DNA from: CAYFWF01 sp964346815
GTDB lineage: Bacteria > Acidobacteriota > Aminicenantia > Aminicenantales > Aminicenantaceae
Assembly (NCBI GenBank): GCA_964346815.1
Contig: CAYFWF010000068.1
Span: 248,001 to 312,000, forward strand
Direction: 5' to 3'
Length of the DNA: 64,000 nucleotides
A program made the translations under genes and the position numbers. The notes below the pieces were generated by a model. That model worked only from the letters and a program-made list of their open reading frames with translations. It did no database searches and was not told where the DNA came from. Below are positions 1 to 9,049 of the stretch, in pieces (the stretch's first letter is position 1; each line of letters opens with the position of its first letter).

Positions 1-957
1 TATGGCAAGAGAAAGCTGATCTTTGGGAACGATCGCTTGTAATTTTTTCTCTTGTTTATTCAGAATGATCACTCTATCGATCTTTGCAGGGCTCAGTGCG
101 GCTCGCGCATATTCCAGAGGATTGCTCGACCATTCGACGATATCGATTTTTTCGCCGTTCAGTTCTTTACTGATAGCCAGGATTCTGTTTCCTCTTATTC
201 CGATGCAGGCTCCGATCGGATCAATATCTTCTTCTTTGGTGTGCACTGCGACCTTGGATCTCTCCCCAGGCTGTCTGACGATATCTCTTATTTCAATATT
301 CCCGTTGGCGATCTCGGGGATTTCTATCTCTAAGAGCTTTTCCAAATAATTGGGATGGGCTCTGGATATGATCACTTGAGGGCCTTTGTTTTCTTTAAGA
401 ACATTTAGAATGACTGCCTTTATCCGATCTCCTCTCCTGAATTCTTCATTGGGAAGCTTCTCCCGGCATGGAAACAGAACATCGATTTTGTTCACCTCGA
501 CGATCATGTTCTTGTTCGATTCGAATCTCCTCAAAACACCTGTTATGATTTCGCCAGTTCGAGGGGCAAACGTGTTATAGATTTTTTCCTGTTCGGCATC
601 TCTGACTTTCTGAAAAATGACCTGCTTGGCTGCCTGAGCTGCGATTCGGCCGAGAGTATCTGAAGGAAGTTCCAGTTCGATTTCTTCTCCGATTTTTTTT
701 TGGGGGTCGATTTTTCGCGCTTCTTCCAGAGAAATCTCGTGAGCCTTATGTTCGGGCTGCTTTGTGATCTTTTTGACAGCATACACTCTTAAAATTCCTT
801 TCTCGGGTTCGAAGTCTATTTGAATGTCTTCATTATGAGAGAAATATTGGGTTGATGCAACTTTCAGAGATTCTTTGATAGCACTGACTATTACGGCTGG
901 ATCCACACGTCTTTCCTTGCTCAACTGTAGAATTGTATTCCATACGTTTACCTTCAT
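1..957 (-). CDS. nusA: Transcription termination/antitermination factor NusA (3' end beyond window)
   Basis: NusA binds RNA polymerase and nascent RNA and modulates pausing, termination and antitermination. The 319 codons present read continuously from an ATG at 957 (MKVNVWNTILQLSKERRVDP) to the window edge. They cover the N-terminal RNAP-binding domain (about 1-125), the S1 domain (about 130-200, with the typical R-R-F-E-S-N-K-N-M stretch) and the start of the KH region, where GIRGNRI (the KH GxxG loop) and the following EKIDIV-type segment are visible. The pyrophosphatase gene lies 78 bp upstream on the same strand. The usual partner rimP is not the upstream neighbour. The C-terminal KH2 part is outside the window. 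Confidence 0.95.
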   Translation of the reverse strand, partial: MKVNVWNTILQLSKERRVDPAVIVSAIKESLKVASTQYFSHNEDIQIDFEPEKGILRVYAVKKITKQPEHKAHEISLEEARKIDPQKKIGEEIELELPSDTLGRIAAQAAKQVIFQKVRDAEQEKIYNTFAPRTGEIITGVLRRFESNKNMIVEVNKIDVLFPCREKLPNEEFRRGDRIKAVILNVLKENKGPQVIISRAHPNYLEKLLEIEIPEIANGNIEIRDIVRQPGERSKVAVHTKEEDIDPIGACIGIRGNRILAISKELNGEKIDIVEWSSNPLEYARAALSPAKIDRVIILNKQEKKLQAIVPKDQLSLAI

Positions 958-1035
958 CCTCGTCTGCCTCGGAATTATTGTAACCGGATTATAAGGAGTG
1001 GAGAATTATATCGGATTTGTATAAGAATATCAAAT

Positions 1036-3039
1036 TCACATGATCAAAGGGGCAAAGACCAGGCTCACCACAGCCATCAATTTGATGAGAATATTCATAG
1101 AGGGACCGGCAGTATCTTTCAATGGATCTCCAACCGTATCTCCGACAACGGCGGCTCCGTGGACCTCGGTCCCTTTCCCTCCTAAATTGCCTTCCTCGAT
1201 CCATTTTTTTGCATTATCCCATGCGGCCCCAGCGTTGGCCATAAATATGCCGAGAAGAACGCCGCTGGCTGTTGCTCCGGCAAGAAATCCGCCGAGGACT
1301 TCTGGCCCCATAAGAAATCCGATCAACAGGGGAGCTATAACCGCCAGCAATCCGGGCAAAGCCATTTCTTTGAGCGCGCCCCGGGTTACAATATCGATAC
1401 AGCGATCAGAGTCTGGTTTTGCCTTTCCTTCCATCAATCCTTTGATTTCACTGAATTGTCTGCGTATTTCGACCACCATTTTGTTTCCCGTCCTCCCTAC
1501 AGCTTGCATGGTCAATGAAGCAATGATGAACGGCATGAGTGCACCGATCATAAGGCCGACGACCGTTCCCACATCCGTGAGGCTGATGTTGAGCAGCTCT
1601 CCTCCTGCTTCTTTCAAATATTTATTTACAGTCTCTTGATAGGCAGAAAAAAGTGCAAGAGCCGTGAGTGCCGCCGATCCTATAGCAAATCCTTTGCCTA
1701 TAGCGGCTGTGGTGTTTCCAAGAGAATCGAGTTTGTCAGTGATTTTCCTGATTTCTGGACCTGCGTTGGTCATCTCTGCGATTCCTCCTGCATTATCGGC
1801 AATCGGACCATAGGAATCTGTAGACATGACGATACCGATAGTAGCCAGCATCCCTACGGCAGATATGGCTATTCCATAGAGACTGTACAGTTTGAATGAG
1901 ATAAAAATTGCAGCTGCAATGGTTAAAAGGGGAAGGATCGTGCTCTGGAAACCGACAGCCAAGCCTGTGATGATGGTAGGCGCGCTCCCGGTTTGGGATG
2001 TTTTGGCGATGGTCTTTATGGGAGGTCCCGAAGTGAAGTATTCACTCTCGAGACCGATGAGAATCCCGGAGGCCATTCCGATCAGAACAGCCCAAAAAAT
2101 ATTTAAATGGCCGTACACTGTGCCCATCAGAAGCCGGATAGAAAAAAATGACCCCACGATGAATATCAACCCGCTGATGTAGTAAGAATTTCTTAGAGCC
2201 GATTGAGGGCTGATGTTTTTGAGCACGTTTATGGAAAAAACTCCGATGATAGAGCTTACCAGCCCTATGACAATCAACAGCAGAGGAAGAGCCATATGGC
2301 TTAAGCTGGCTGTCAAAGTCGTTCCGATGGCTATGGAAGCGATCACAGAGCCTACGTAGGATTCAAACAGATCGGCACCCATGCCCGCGGTGTCCCCCAC
2401 ATTGTCACCGACATTATCTGCTATGACGCCGGGATTTCGAGGATCATCCTCCGGGATTTTCGCTTCGACTTTTCCTACCAGGTCTGCCCCAACATCGGCA
2501 CTTTTGGTGTAAATGCCTCCTCCTACACGCGCGAAAAGGGCTACAGAACTTGCTCCCATGGCAAAGCCGTTGATGATCTCCGTGTTTTTTGTGAACAAAT
2601 AGAACAGACCAATTCCTGCCACTCCGAGCGCAGCGACAGAGATTCCCATTACAGCGCCCCCCTGGAAGGCAATGGTCAAAGCTCTCGGGGTTCCGCCCTC
2701 AACAGCTCCTTGGGTCGCACGAACGGCTGAACGGGTTGAACCTTTGAGTCCGATATATCCAGCCAGCATGGAGCAGCAGGCCCCGGTAAGGAAGGCCAGA
2801 CTGGTATAAATGGAAAAAAGCCTCCAAAGAACAAGAAACATAATCCCAACAAAAATAAAAATATAGCTGTACTCACGCCTCAGAAAGACCATAGCACCAG
2901 AATGCACAGCTTCAGAAATTTCCACCATCGCCTGGGTCCCTTTTGGATATTTCTTTATCAAAAAATATAGGACCAGTGCAAACAGGAGTCCCAGTATTCC
3001 CACGATGAATGAATAGGGAATGAGGTTTAGTAGCGTCAT
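1036..3039 (-). CDS. hppA: Membrane-bound ion-pumping pyrophosphatase, K+-dependent type
   Basis: Integral membrane enzyme that hydrolyses pyrophosphate and pumps H+ and/or Na+ out of the cytoplasm. The 667-residue length is typical. Residues 182-192 carry the pyrophosphate-binding signature DVGADLVGKVE, followed by DDPRNPGVIADNVGDNVGD (199-216), and the second acidic site DNAGGIAEM is near 415-423. In the motif GNTTAAIGKG (441-450) the residue after GNTT is Ala rather than Lys, which in this family marks K+-dependent enzymes. Whether it pumps Na+ or H+ cannot be decided by eye. The ATG at 3039 is preceded by AGGAAGG and by a good sigma-70-like promoter at 3074-3102, so it is probably transcribed separately from miaB. 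Confidence 0.96.
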   Translation of the reverse strand: MTLLNLIPYSFIVGILGLLFALVLYFLIKKYPKGTQAMVEISEAVHSGAMVFLRREYSYIFIFVGIMFLVLWRLFSIYTSLAFLTGACCSMLAGYIGLKGSTRSAVRATQGAVEGGTPRALTIAFQGGAVMGISVAALGVAGIGLFYLFTKNTEIINGFAMGASSVALFARVGGGIYTKSADVGADLVGKVEAKIPEDDPRNPGVIADNVGDNVGDTAGMGADLFESYVGSVIASIAIGTTLTASLSHMALPLLLIVIGLVSSIIGVFSINVLKNISPQSALRNSYYISGLIFIVGSFFSIRLLMGTVYGHLNIFWAVLIGMASGILIGLESEYFTSGPPIKTIAKTSQTGSAPTIITGLAVGFQSTILPLLTIAAAIFISFKLYSLYGIAISAVGMLATIGIVMSTDSYGPIADNAGGIAEMTNAGPEIRKITDKLDSLGNTTAAIGKGFAIGSAALTALALFSAYQETVNKYLKEAGGELLNISLTDVGTVVGLMIGALMPFIIASLTMQAVGRTGNKMVVEIRRQFSEIKGLMEGKAKPDSDRCIDIVTRGALKEMALPGLLAVIAPLLIGFLMGPEVLGGFLAGATASGVLLGIFMANAGAAWDNAKKWIEEGNLGGKGTEVHGAAVVGDTVGDPLKDTAGPSMNILIKLMAVVSLVFAPLIM

Positions 3040-3073
3040 TTATGGCCTTCCTCAATAAGAAATTGGTTTCCGA

Positions 3074-3102
3074 TGTATAGCACACTTTCTCTGAAATTTC
3101 AA
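3074..3102 (-). promoter_or_regulatory. Sigma-70-type promoter for hppA
   Basis: On the minus strand TTGAAA (3102-3097), a 17-bp spacer and TATACA (3079-3074) give a near-consensus vegetative promoter. Transcription would start near 3067, about 28 nt before the hppA ATG. Confidence 0.55.
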
Positions 3103-3200
3103 TTGCGAAAAACTCCAGGTATCGATTCTCCTCAGAAGAAAAGTGCGGCAATTAGAACTAATCCAGGCAAAATGGAAGAGGATCATCTGCAAGAGAATGT

Positions 3201-4526
3201 TCAGCTGGCGGTGCCGAAAAGGCTGTATGGACCACACGAAGTGATGCGAACCTGGAGAAACTCAGGGATGACTTCTCCCTCAGCCTTGAAGTTGACCACT
3301 TGATAGGCTTGGTTTCGTCCTGAATAGACAAGAGGATCCTTTTTGCTTCTTCCTGTACACAATACCTTGTATGTTTGGCCAATGCAGGCACGGTTCATCT
3401 CGAGTTGAATCTTTTTTTGAAGAGCCTGGACTTGAAGGAGTCGATTTTTTTTCACTTCCAAAGGGATGCTGTCCTGCATTTTAGATGCGGATGTAAAAGG
3501 TCGAGGGGAGTAGCGGAAGGAGAAAATGTTGGTGAATCGGACGGTCTCGAGAAGGCTTAGCGTCTCCTCGAATTCCTTTTGTGTTTCGCCTGGAAATCCA
3601 ACTATTATGTCGGTGCTTAAGCTTATATCAGGCATCAAGTCACGCAGAACTGCGACTATCTCTAGATAGTCCTGCCGAGTGTACCCTCTTTTCATTCTCT
3701 GAAGGACGGACGTGGAACCTGATTGAATAGGAAGGTGGAGTTGATGGCAAACCTTATGGGCCTCTTTCATAGTCGCTGCGATTTTTTCGGTGAAGTCTTT
3801 GGGATGAGAGGTGATAAAGCGTATCCATTCGATCCCGTCCAATCGGTTGACCTCTTTCAACAAATCTGAGAAAAGACTTCCGGTAACCGGGTCCTGGTAG
3901 GAATTGACATTCTGCCCGAGGAGCTGTATTTCCTTATATCCCCTGGCGGCGAGATTTTTTGCTTCCTCAAGCACGCTCGATAGAGCCCTGTATTTTTCTC
4001 TTCCCCGGGTAAAGGGAACAATACAATAAGCGCAGAAATTGTTACATCCCTCCATGACCGTGATGTAAGCACTCCTGCGGTCTTCTCTTTCGATTTGATG
4101 GGAGGGAATCTCGTGATACTGCTCACTCCTTTGAGTGAGTGCGACCTTCTCTCCCCGCTTAAAAGGAAGGAGATGTGGAATCTGCCAGTAATTATCCGGC
4201 CCGATGATAAAGTCGATGAAAGGTTTTTTCTCCCATAATTCAGATTTGTGAAGCTGTGCCACACAGCCCACCACACCGATGAGGATATTCTTTTTCTTCT
4301 TTATGGATTCGAATCGTCCCAACAGGGAGTACAGCTTTTCTTCCGATTTTTCCCTTACAGCACAGGTGTTCACAATGATAAGATCGCTTTCTTCAGGGGA
4401 ATGAGCGGGTTCCAGGCCAGACATGGCAAGTTGTCCGGCCAGGCGCTCAGAATCGTTTACATTCATCTGACAACCGAAGGTATGGATAAAATATTTTAGG
4501 GTCGGTTTCTTTTCTCTCATTTTCAT
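3201..4526 (-). CDS. miaB: tRNA-2-methylthio-N6-dimethylallyladenosine synthase MiaB
   Basis: Radical-SAM methylthiotransferase that adds the 2-methylthio group to i6A37 of tRNAs reading UNN codons. At 441 residues it has the full family architecture: the UPF0004 domain with cluster ligands C19, C55 and C88 (FGCQMN, NTCAVREK, GCVAQ), the radical-SAM motif CNNFCAYC (C161, C165, C168), the GQNVNSYQ block that is typical of MiaB, and a C-terminal TRAM domain. The C-terminal half keeps the GFPGET motif. Two start codons are possible (4526 or 4520), and neither has a clear Shine-Dalgarno sequence. Confidence 0.96.
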   Translation of the reverse strand: MKMREKKPTLKYFIHTFGCQMNVNDSERLAGQLAMSGLEPAHSPEESDLIIVNTCAVREKSEEKLYSLLGRFESIKKKKNILIGVVGCVAQLHKSELWEKKPFIDFIIGPDNYWQIPHLLPFKRGEKVALTQRSEQYHEIPSHQIEREDRRSAYITVMEGCNNFCAYCIVPFTRGREKYRALSSVLEEAKNLAARGYKEIQLLGQNVNSYQDPVTGSLFSDLLKEVNRLDGIEWIRFITSHPKDFTEKIAATMKEAHKVCHQLHLPIQSGSTSVLQRMKRGYTRQDYLEIVAVLRDLMPDISLSTDIIVGFPGETQKEFEETLSLLETVRFTNIFSFRYSPRPFTSASKMQDSIPLEVKKNRLLQVQALQKKIQLEMNRACIGQTYKVLCTGRSKKDPLVYSGRNQAYQVVNFKAEGEVIPEFLQVRITSCGPYSLFGTAS

Positions 4527-4669
4527 CTAACATCATACAGCATAATATAACTCTCGGGAATTTTCCATCCGGTTAGAAAGTGTAGACATTTTCAGAACCG
4601 TATTGACAGGAAATCAGCTTGCCTGATGATATAAAATATAAAAGGTTTTAAGATGCTTTTTGGGAAGGA

Positions 4670-5104
4670 TCAGATAAGCTTCTGCAGAATTTCAACCGCA
4701 TTTTGGACAAATTTGGGACAGAGTGTCTCAAACAGCCTCTCCTCCTCAGCGAGCTTCAATCCTTCTTCAGAGCTTAAGTCCACACCCAAGAGCTCCCTGC
4801 AGATGATGCTGCCCTGGGATTTTTCAAATCTTTGGATAAACTCTCTGACAGCTTGGTAGGTTCTCTCTCTTGCCTGGATATCTTCCGCCTCGGTTCGTCC
4901 AAATCGGAGCCCTATGACCATAAAAGCCCCAGATACAGCGCCGCAAGTTTCTCCTCTGTGTGCAATCCCTCCCCCAAAAGGCTGAGATATCCTCAGGGAT
5001 GTTCTCTTATCGAGACCAAATCGATCCGAAAAAGCGGAAAGCACGGCCTGGGAACAGCTGAATCCCTCTTCGAAGGATGAACGGGCGAGTTGGACTCTGT
5101 CCAT
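4670..5104 (-). CDS. C_GCAxxG_C_C family cysteine-rich protein
   Basis: A small cytoplasmic protein (144 residues) of the C_GCAxxG_C_C family, probably a redox or metal protein of unknown reaction. The family cysteines are all visible: GFSCSQAVL near residue 16, then ETCGAVSGA (the CGAxxG element, with V for the usual variable position), a Cys in IICREL and a Cys in LCPKFV near the C-terminus. It sits just downstream of recN on the same strand with a 73-bp gap. Functional assignment is limited to the family name. Confidence 0.85.
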   Translation of the reverse strand: MDRVQLARSSFEEGFSCSQAVLSAFSDRFGLDKRTSLRISQPFGGGIAHRGETCGAVSGAFMVIGLRFGRTEAEDIQARERTYQAVREFIQRFEKSQGSIICRELLGVDLSSEEGLKLAEEERLFETLCPKFVQNAVEILQKLI

Positions 5105-5177
5105 TTCATTTCTCCCATCTCATGGATTTGGTACATCATGCGTGGATATTCATTCATTTCCGCACAACGAACTCAAA

Positions 5178-6854
5178 TTATTCACGGCTGTGATCGAGCA
5201 TTTCTCTCGCGTTTTTCAAGGCGGTTTCGGTTATACGAGTGCCGGTGAGAAGTCGGGCGATCTCTTCGACGCGTTCTTCGAAAGAAAGTTTTTTCACCCT
5301 GGTAAACGTCCGGTTCTTTACGACTTTTTTTTCGATTCTGTAATGGTGAGCTGCAAAAGAGGCGATCTGAGGAAGATGGGTGATACAAACTACTTGATGT
5401 TGTCTCGCCAGATCCCGGAGTTTCTGGGCGACGAATTCTGCGGTCTTTCCTCCTATCCCAGAGTCGATCTCATCGAATATCAGGGTTTTAAGTGCTTCTG
5501 TCTCTTTGCCGATGGATTTCAAGGCGAGCATAATGCGGGAGAGTTCTCCTCCTGAAGCGATCCTGCGCAGGGGCTTCAGTTCTTCTCCAGGATTAGGGCT
5601 GATGAGAAATTCGACCTCCTCTGTCCCTCTGTCCCTGATTTTTTCGATGTGTTCTCTTTCTAAGGGAAAGGAATCCAGGACGATCTTGAATTTGGCTCTT
5701 TTCATTCCCAGGTTGCCGATCTCTTTCTCTACCGTTTTTTCCAGTTGCCGGGCGGAGTTTTTTCTTTTCTCCGCAAGATCCTGACACAAGGATTTGTATT
5801 GCTTGAATGTGTTTTCGATATTTATGTCCAATTCAGATAATCTTTCATGGCTGACGCTCAATTCCTGGACTTCTTTTTTCGCTCGATCCATATACCGGAG
5901 TATTTCGAGAATCGAATGTCCAAATTTTCTTTTTAAGCTTTCAATCAGGCTCAAGCGCTCTTCGAGCTTTTCCAGCTTGTCCGGGGAGGCTTCATGTCTT
6001 TCTTTGAATTTCAGCAGGGAGTCTGAAAAATCTCCGATGGTGATCGCGAACTGGCCGATGGCTTCTTCTACCGATCGAAAGGATTGGTCATAGGTCGAGA
6101 GTTCACGGACCACATTCTGGAGTTTGGACACCAGAGATGAGATGGACGTTTCCTGCTCATAAGTGAGGGATAAACATCTCTCTATAAGAAGGCTGATTGT
6201 TTCAGCATTTTTCAAAATATCTCTTTCTCTGCGAAGTTCTTCTTCTTCTTCGGGTCGAAGTTTTGCCTTTTCGATTTCATTGATCTGGAAGTTCAAAAAA
6301 TCGAGACGCTGCTCCCGTTCTCTGAGCCTGGCTTCGAGTCCTTTTTTTTCACGGATCAGCCGTCTGAGCTCATGTGCAGCCTCTGAAACTTTCTCCCTTA
6401 GAAAAACCGCATCTGCATAATAATCGAGGTAATCCAGTTGATATTCAATATGACGAAGAAAAACATGATCGTTTTGTCCATAGATATCGACGAGATTGTC
6501 TTTGAGTGACTTGATTTTTTTTAATGGAACGAGAACACCATTGATATGGCCTCTTCCTGTCCCTGTTGCAGATATGGTTCTGGAGATAAAAACCTCATCA
6601 TCATGATCGGATGGAAAGTCTTTCAGCTCTATCTCGCCCCGTGAGAACTGAAAGACCGCTTCGATAGAAGTCTCTCTTTTCCCTGTCCGGACCAGGTCTG
6701 ATGAACCTTTCTCCCCCAGCACCAATCTGATGCCGTCGATAATGATAGACTTTCCTGCGCCAGTCTCTCCAGTGAGGATAGAGAATCCTTCTTCGAAGCC
6801 TATTTCGATATCTTCGATGGTGGCGAGATTTTTTATGTGAAAGGATTTGATCAT
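5178..6854 (-). CDS. recN: DNA repair protein RecN
   Basis: SMC-like ATPase that acts early in double-strand-break repair. The start at 6854 gives 558 residues beginning MIKSFHIKNLATIEDIEIGF, the conserved RecN N-terminus. An upstream in-frame extension to 6983 overlaps the protease gene and looks like non-coding read-through. Walker A GETGAGKS is at 29-36. A long central coiled coil rich in E, K, R and L follows, then the ABC signature SGGELSRI and Walker B LIFDEIDSGIGG near the C-terminus. It is the last-but-one gene of a minus-strand run, 28 bp after the subtilisin stop. Confidence 0.95.
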   Translation of the reverse strand: MIKSFHIKNLATIEDIEIGFEEGFSILTGETGAGKSIIIDGIRLVLGEKGSSDLVRTGKRETSIEAVFQFSRGEIELKDFPSDHDDEVFISRTISATGTGRGHINGVLVPLKKIKSLKDNLVDIYGQNDHVFLRHIEYQLDYLDYYADAVFLREKVSEAAHELRRLIREKKGLEARLREREQRLDFLNFQINEIEKAKLRPEEEEELRRERDILKNAETISLLIERCLSLTYEQETSISSLVSKLQNVVRELSTYDQSFRSVEEAIGQFAITIGDFSDSLLKFKERHEASPDKLEKLEERLSLIESLKRKFGHSILEILRYMDRAKKEVQELSVSHERLSELDINIENTFKQYKSLCQDLAEKRKNSARQLEKTVEKEIGNLGMKRAKFKIVLDSFPLEREHIEKIRDRGTEEVEFLISPNPGEELKPLRRIASGGELSRIMLALKSIGKETEALKTLIFDEIDSGIGGKTAEFVAQKLRDLARQHQVVCITHLPQIASFAAHHYRIEKKVVKNRTFTRVKKLSFEERVEEIARLLTGTRITETALKNAREMLDHSRE

Positions 6855-6882
6855 GGAAGATATATATAATTGCCTGTTTCTT

Positions 6883-8250
6883 TTATTTGGTAATGATAAA
6901 AGGAACCAAGGCTTTTTCCATATTGATCCTGCCGTAGCCGATGAACTCATCCTTCCCCGGATACTCGCTGGTGTTAATATCATCGGCAGAGAATCGGATG
7001 ATATCCATCATGTCATCGGCGCTCAGCCAAGGCTTGAGGCTTTTGATCAAAGCCACCACTCCAACTACATGGGGAACAGAAGTGGAGGTGCCCCCCAGAA
7101 ATCCATAAGGAAGAGAGCCCTCTCCCCAGTACCACAGGGGAACACAACTCGCGATTCGAACTCCTGGAGCTGCCACATCCACTTCTGGACCGAAGTTGGA
7201 CCAGGAAGGTCTCGTATCGTTATAATCGGTGGCTGCCACGGCAAGACAGTAGTCATCGTAAGCAGCGGGATAAAGTACGGGATTTCCTTCATTTCCTGCA
7301 GATGCAACTGTAACTATCCCCTCGCTATGGGCGATCTGGAGTGCTGATTCGAGTTCGGGGGCGATTTCACCTTCGTTCAAGGCAAATCCCAGGCTCATGT
7401 TGATCACGTCAGCACCATTCTGGAGCGCATAGTCGATGGCATCGACGAGATCGAAGTATTCTCCTGTTCCATCTTCGCCTATGGCTTTTATCGGTAATAT
7501 TTTGCAGTCCCATGCCACCCCTGCGATTCCTTCCCCGTTGTTGGTTTTTGCAGCGGCGACACCCGCCACAAAAGTGCCATGACCGTTATCATCTGTGGGA
7601 TCCGTATCGTCGTTGACAAAATCGTATCCATTTTGGGCGATCTTATCTATAAGATCGGGATGATCGAAGTCTATTCCGGTATCGATAACAGCGATGATGA
7701 CTTCTGCACTTCCTGTCGTTTCAACCCATGCCTCCAGCGCTTTGATATCCGCTCTATTCTTGCCGTGAGGGCTTCCCGGGATCCCGATATCCTGGCCTTC
7801 ATTGAACAATGCATATTGGTATTCGAAGAATGTATCGTTGGGCTTTGGAACAGCGGTGACATAAACGATATAGTTTGGATGGACGTATTCCACATCGGGA
7901 TTTTTCTCCATCACCCGAATCGTTTCTTCCACACTCAGATATTCAGGGACCATGAGTTTATAGACCCCATATTTTTGGATTTTTTCTATGGTATCTACTT
8001 GATAGGCTTGTGTGAATATTTCGATGGAAGTTCTGGACAGGGAAGGTTTGAATTTGACCAGAACTTCGCCGGGAACATAGCGCTGGGTCTTCGAGCGAAA
8101 AAGCTGTCCCTGATTCATGGATTGGAGCTGTATCCTCGGTTTTCGAGTCCTGTTTTTTTCTGGCCTAAAGATGCGGGGCCAATCGAAGTTTACCGAAAAA
8201 AGAAAGGCCAGTACGATAGAGAGTAGAAAGAGTTTACTGTGCTTCTTCAT
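6883..8250 (-). CDS. Exported S8 family serine peptidase (subtilisin-like)
   Basis: Secreted subtilase. The start at 8250 is chosen because GGAGG lies 5-9 nt upstream; a GTG at 8262 is in frame but would contain that Shine-Dalgarno sequence. Residues 1-20 form a signal peptide (MKKHSKLFLL...). An inhibitor-I9-like propeptide with the fervidolysin-type phrase YVPGEVLVKFKP follows, then the catalytic domain. Counting from the GTG, catalytic Asp194 is in VIDTGIDFDHPDL, His228 in NGHGTFVAG, the oxyanion Asn324 in SAGNEGNP and Ser393 in GTSTSVPHV. The last motif differs from the common GTSMAAPHV, but the nucleophile is intact. It lies between an outer-membrane protein gene and recN. Confidence 0.92.
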   Translation of the reverse strand: MKKHSKLFLLSIVLAFLFSVNFDWPRIFRPEKNRTRKPRIQLQSMNQGQLFRSKTQRYVPGEVLVKFKPSLSRTSIEIFTQAYQVDTIEKIQKYGVYKLMVPEYLSVEETIRVMEKNPDVEYVHPNYIVYVTAVPKPNDTFFEYQYALFNEGQDIGIPGSPHGKNRADIKALEAWVETTGSAEVIIAVIDTGIDFDHPDLIDKIAQNGYDFVNDDTDPTDDNGHGTFVAGVAAAKTNNGEGIAGVAWDCKILPIKAIGEDGTGEYFDLVDAIDYALQNGADVINMSLGFALNEGEIAPELESALQIAHSEGIVTVASAGNEGNPVLYPAAYDDYCLAVAATDYNDTRPSWSNFGPEVDVAAPGVRIASCVPLWYWGEGSLPYGFLGGTSTSVPHVVGVVALIKSLKPWLSADDMMDIIRFSADDINTSEYPGKDEFIGYGRINMEKALVPFIITK

Positions 8251-8261
8251 TGCTTCCTCCA

Positions 8262-9032
8262 CTAGAATGAAAAGCTCGTGACCGCTAAAAATCCCAGATT
8301 TATCCCCCCGTCATAGGGGATGATGCTGATTTCGCCTTTAAACATCATCCGAGTTCCAATCTCGAAAATGCTCCCTAGTTTACCTTCGAATATGCCTTTT
8401 CCATCGATTTTTTTTTCTTCCTCTCCTTGTAGAGTCTGAATGGTTTGATCCATTTTGTACGTTCCCCACAGCCCATTATAGCATACGCCGAAATAGGGCA
8501 AGATACGCTCCAGAGCTGTGTACTTAAAAATAGGTCCGATAGATACTCTGGTCCAGGTCGGCTTTCCGGTGACCGTCCCTTGAACAGCAAGCCCAGAAAT
8601 TTCCCAATCATTTTCGCTGCCGATGTTATGGACGATCTGTCCGAAAGCTTCCATTTCGAAATCGCTGTAATCGAAAAGAGTTTTTTTCAATTCTGCTCCT
8701 AACAGATATCCTCCGGTGCTGCCTACATCCAGCTCTACGGAAAAAGGCAACTGCCTGAATACAAGGGAATCGAAGTTGGTAAAGGTATACCCAATGAGAG
8801 CATTGAATGAGAGTCCCCAGTCCATTTCGAACTCTGTGTTCAAAGCGATGACAGCGGATTTCATATCAGAGGTGTATGCCTTGTTATCCCAGGTGATCTT
8901 TCGTGTGAAATACTCAAAATGGATGCCAGGCTTGATCCTTTGTTTTGACTCGTCCTGGGACTGGGAAAAAGAGAATTGGGGCAGAGTGAGAACAACCAAA
9001 GCGGCTATCAAACAGCCGGTAATTTTTTTCAT
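8262..9032 (-). CDS. Putative outer-membrane beta-barrel protein
   Basis: A 256-residue exported protein with a signal peptide (MKKITGCLIAALVVLTLPQFSFSQS) followed by alternating hydrophobic/polar strands and a C-terminal aromatic end (VTSFSF), as expected for a BAM-inserted barrel. I do not recognise the family. The terminal Phe and glycine- and aromatic-rich strands such as LGFLAVTSF support the barrel call. It lies downstream of the BamD-like gene (17-bp gap) and 11 bp before the protease start, suggesting one transcription unit for envelope proteins. Confidence 0.7.
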   Translation of the reverse strand: MKKITGCLIAALVVLTLPQFSFSQSQDESKQRIKPGIHFEYFTRKITWDNKAYTSDMKSAVIALNTEFEMDWGLSFNALIGYTFTNFDSLVFRQLPFSVELDVGSTGGYLLGAELKKTLFDYSDFEMEAFGQIVHNIGSENDWEISGLAVQGTVTGKPTWTRVSIGPIFKYTALERILPYFGVCYNGLWGTYKMDQTIQTLQGEEEKKIDGKGIFEGKLGSIFEIGTRMMFKGEISIIPYDGGINLGFLAVTSFSF

Positions 9033-9049
9033 TCATTCCTCCATGCAAC

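Noticed and set aside
480..530. GTTCGATTCGAATC, resembling a tRNA T-arm
   Set aside because: It lies inside the nusA coding sequence and no acceptor or anticodon stems can be built around it.
4614..4648. TTGACA followed by TATAAA-like sequence on the plus strand
   Set aside because: The spacer is about 21 bp and no plus-strand gene follows; the downstream gene is on the minus strand.
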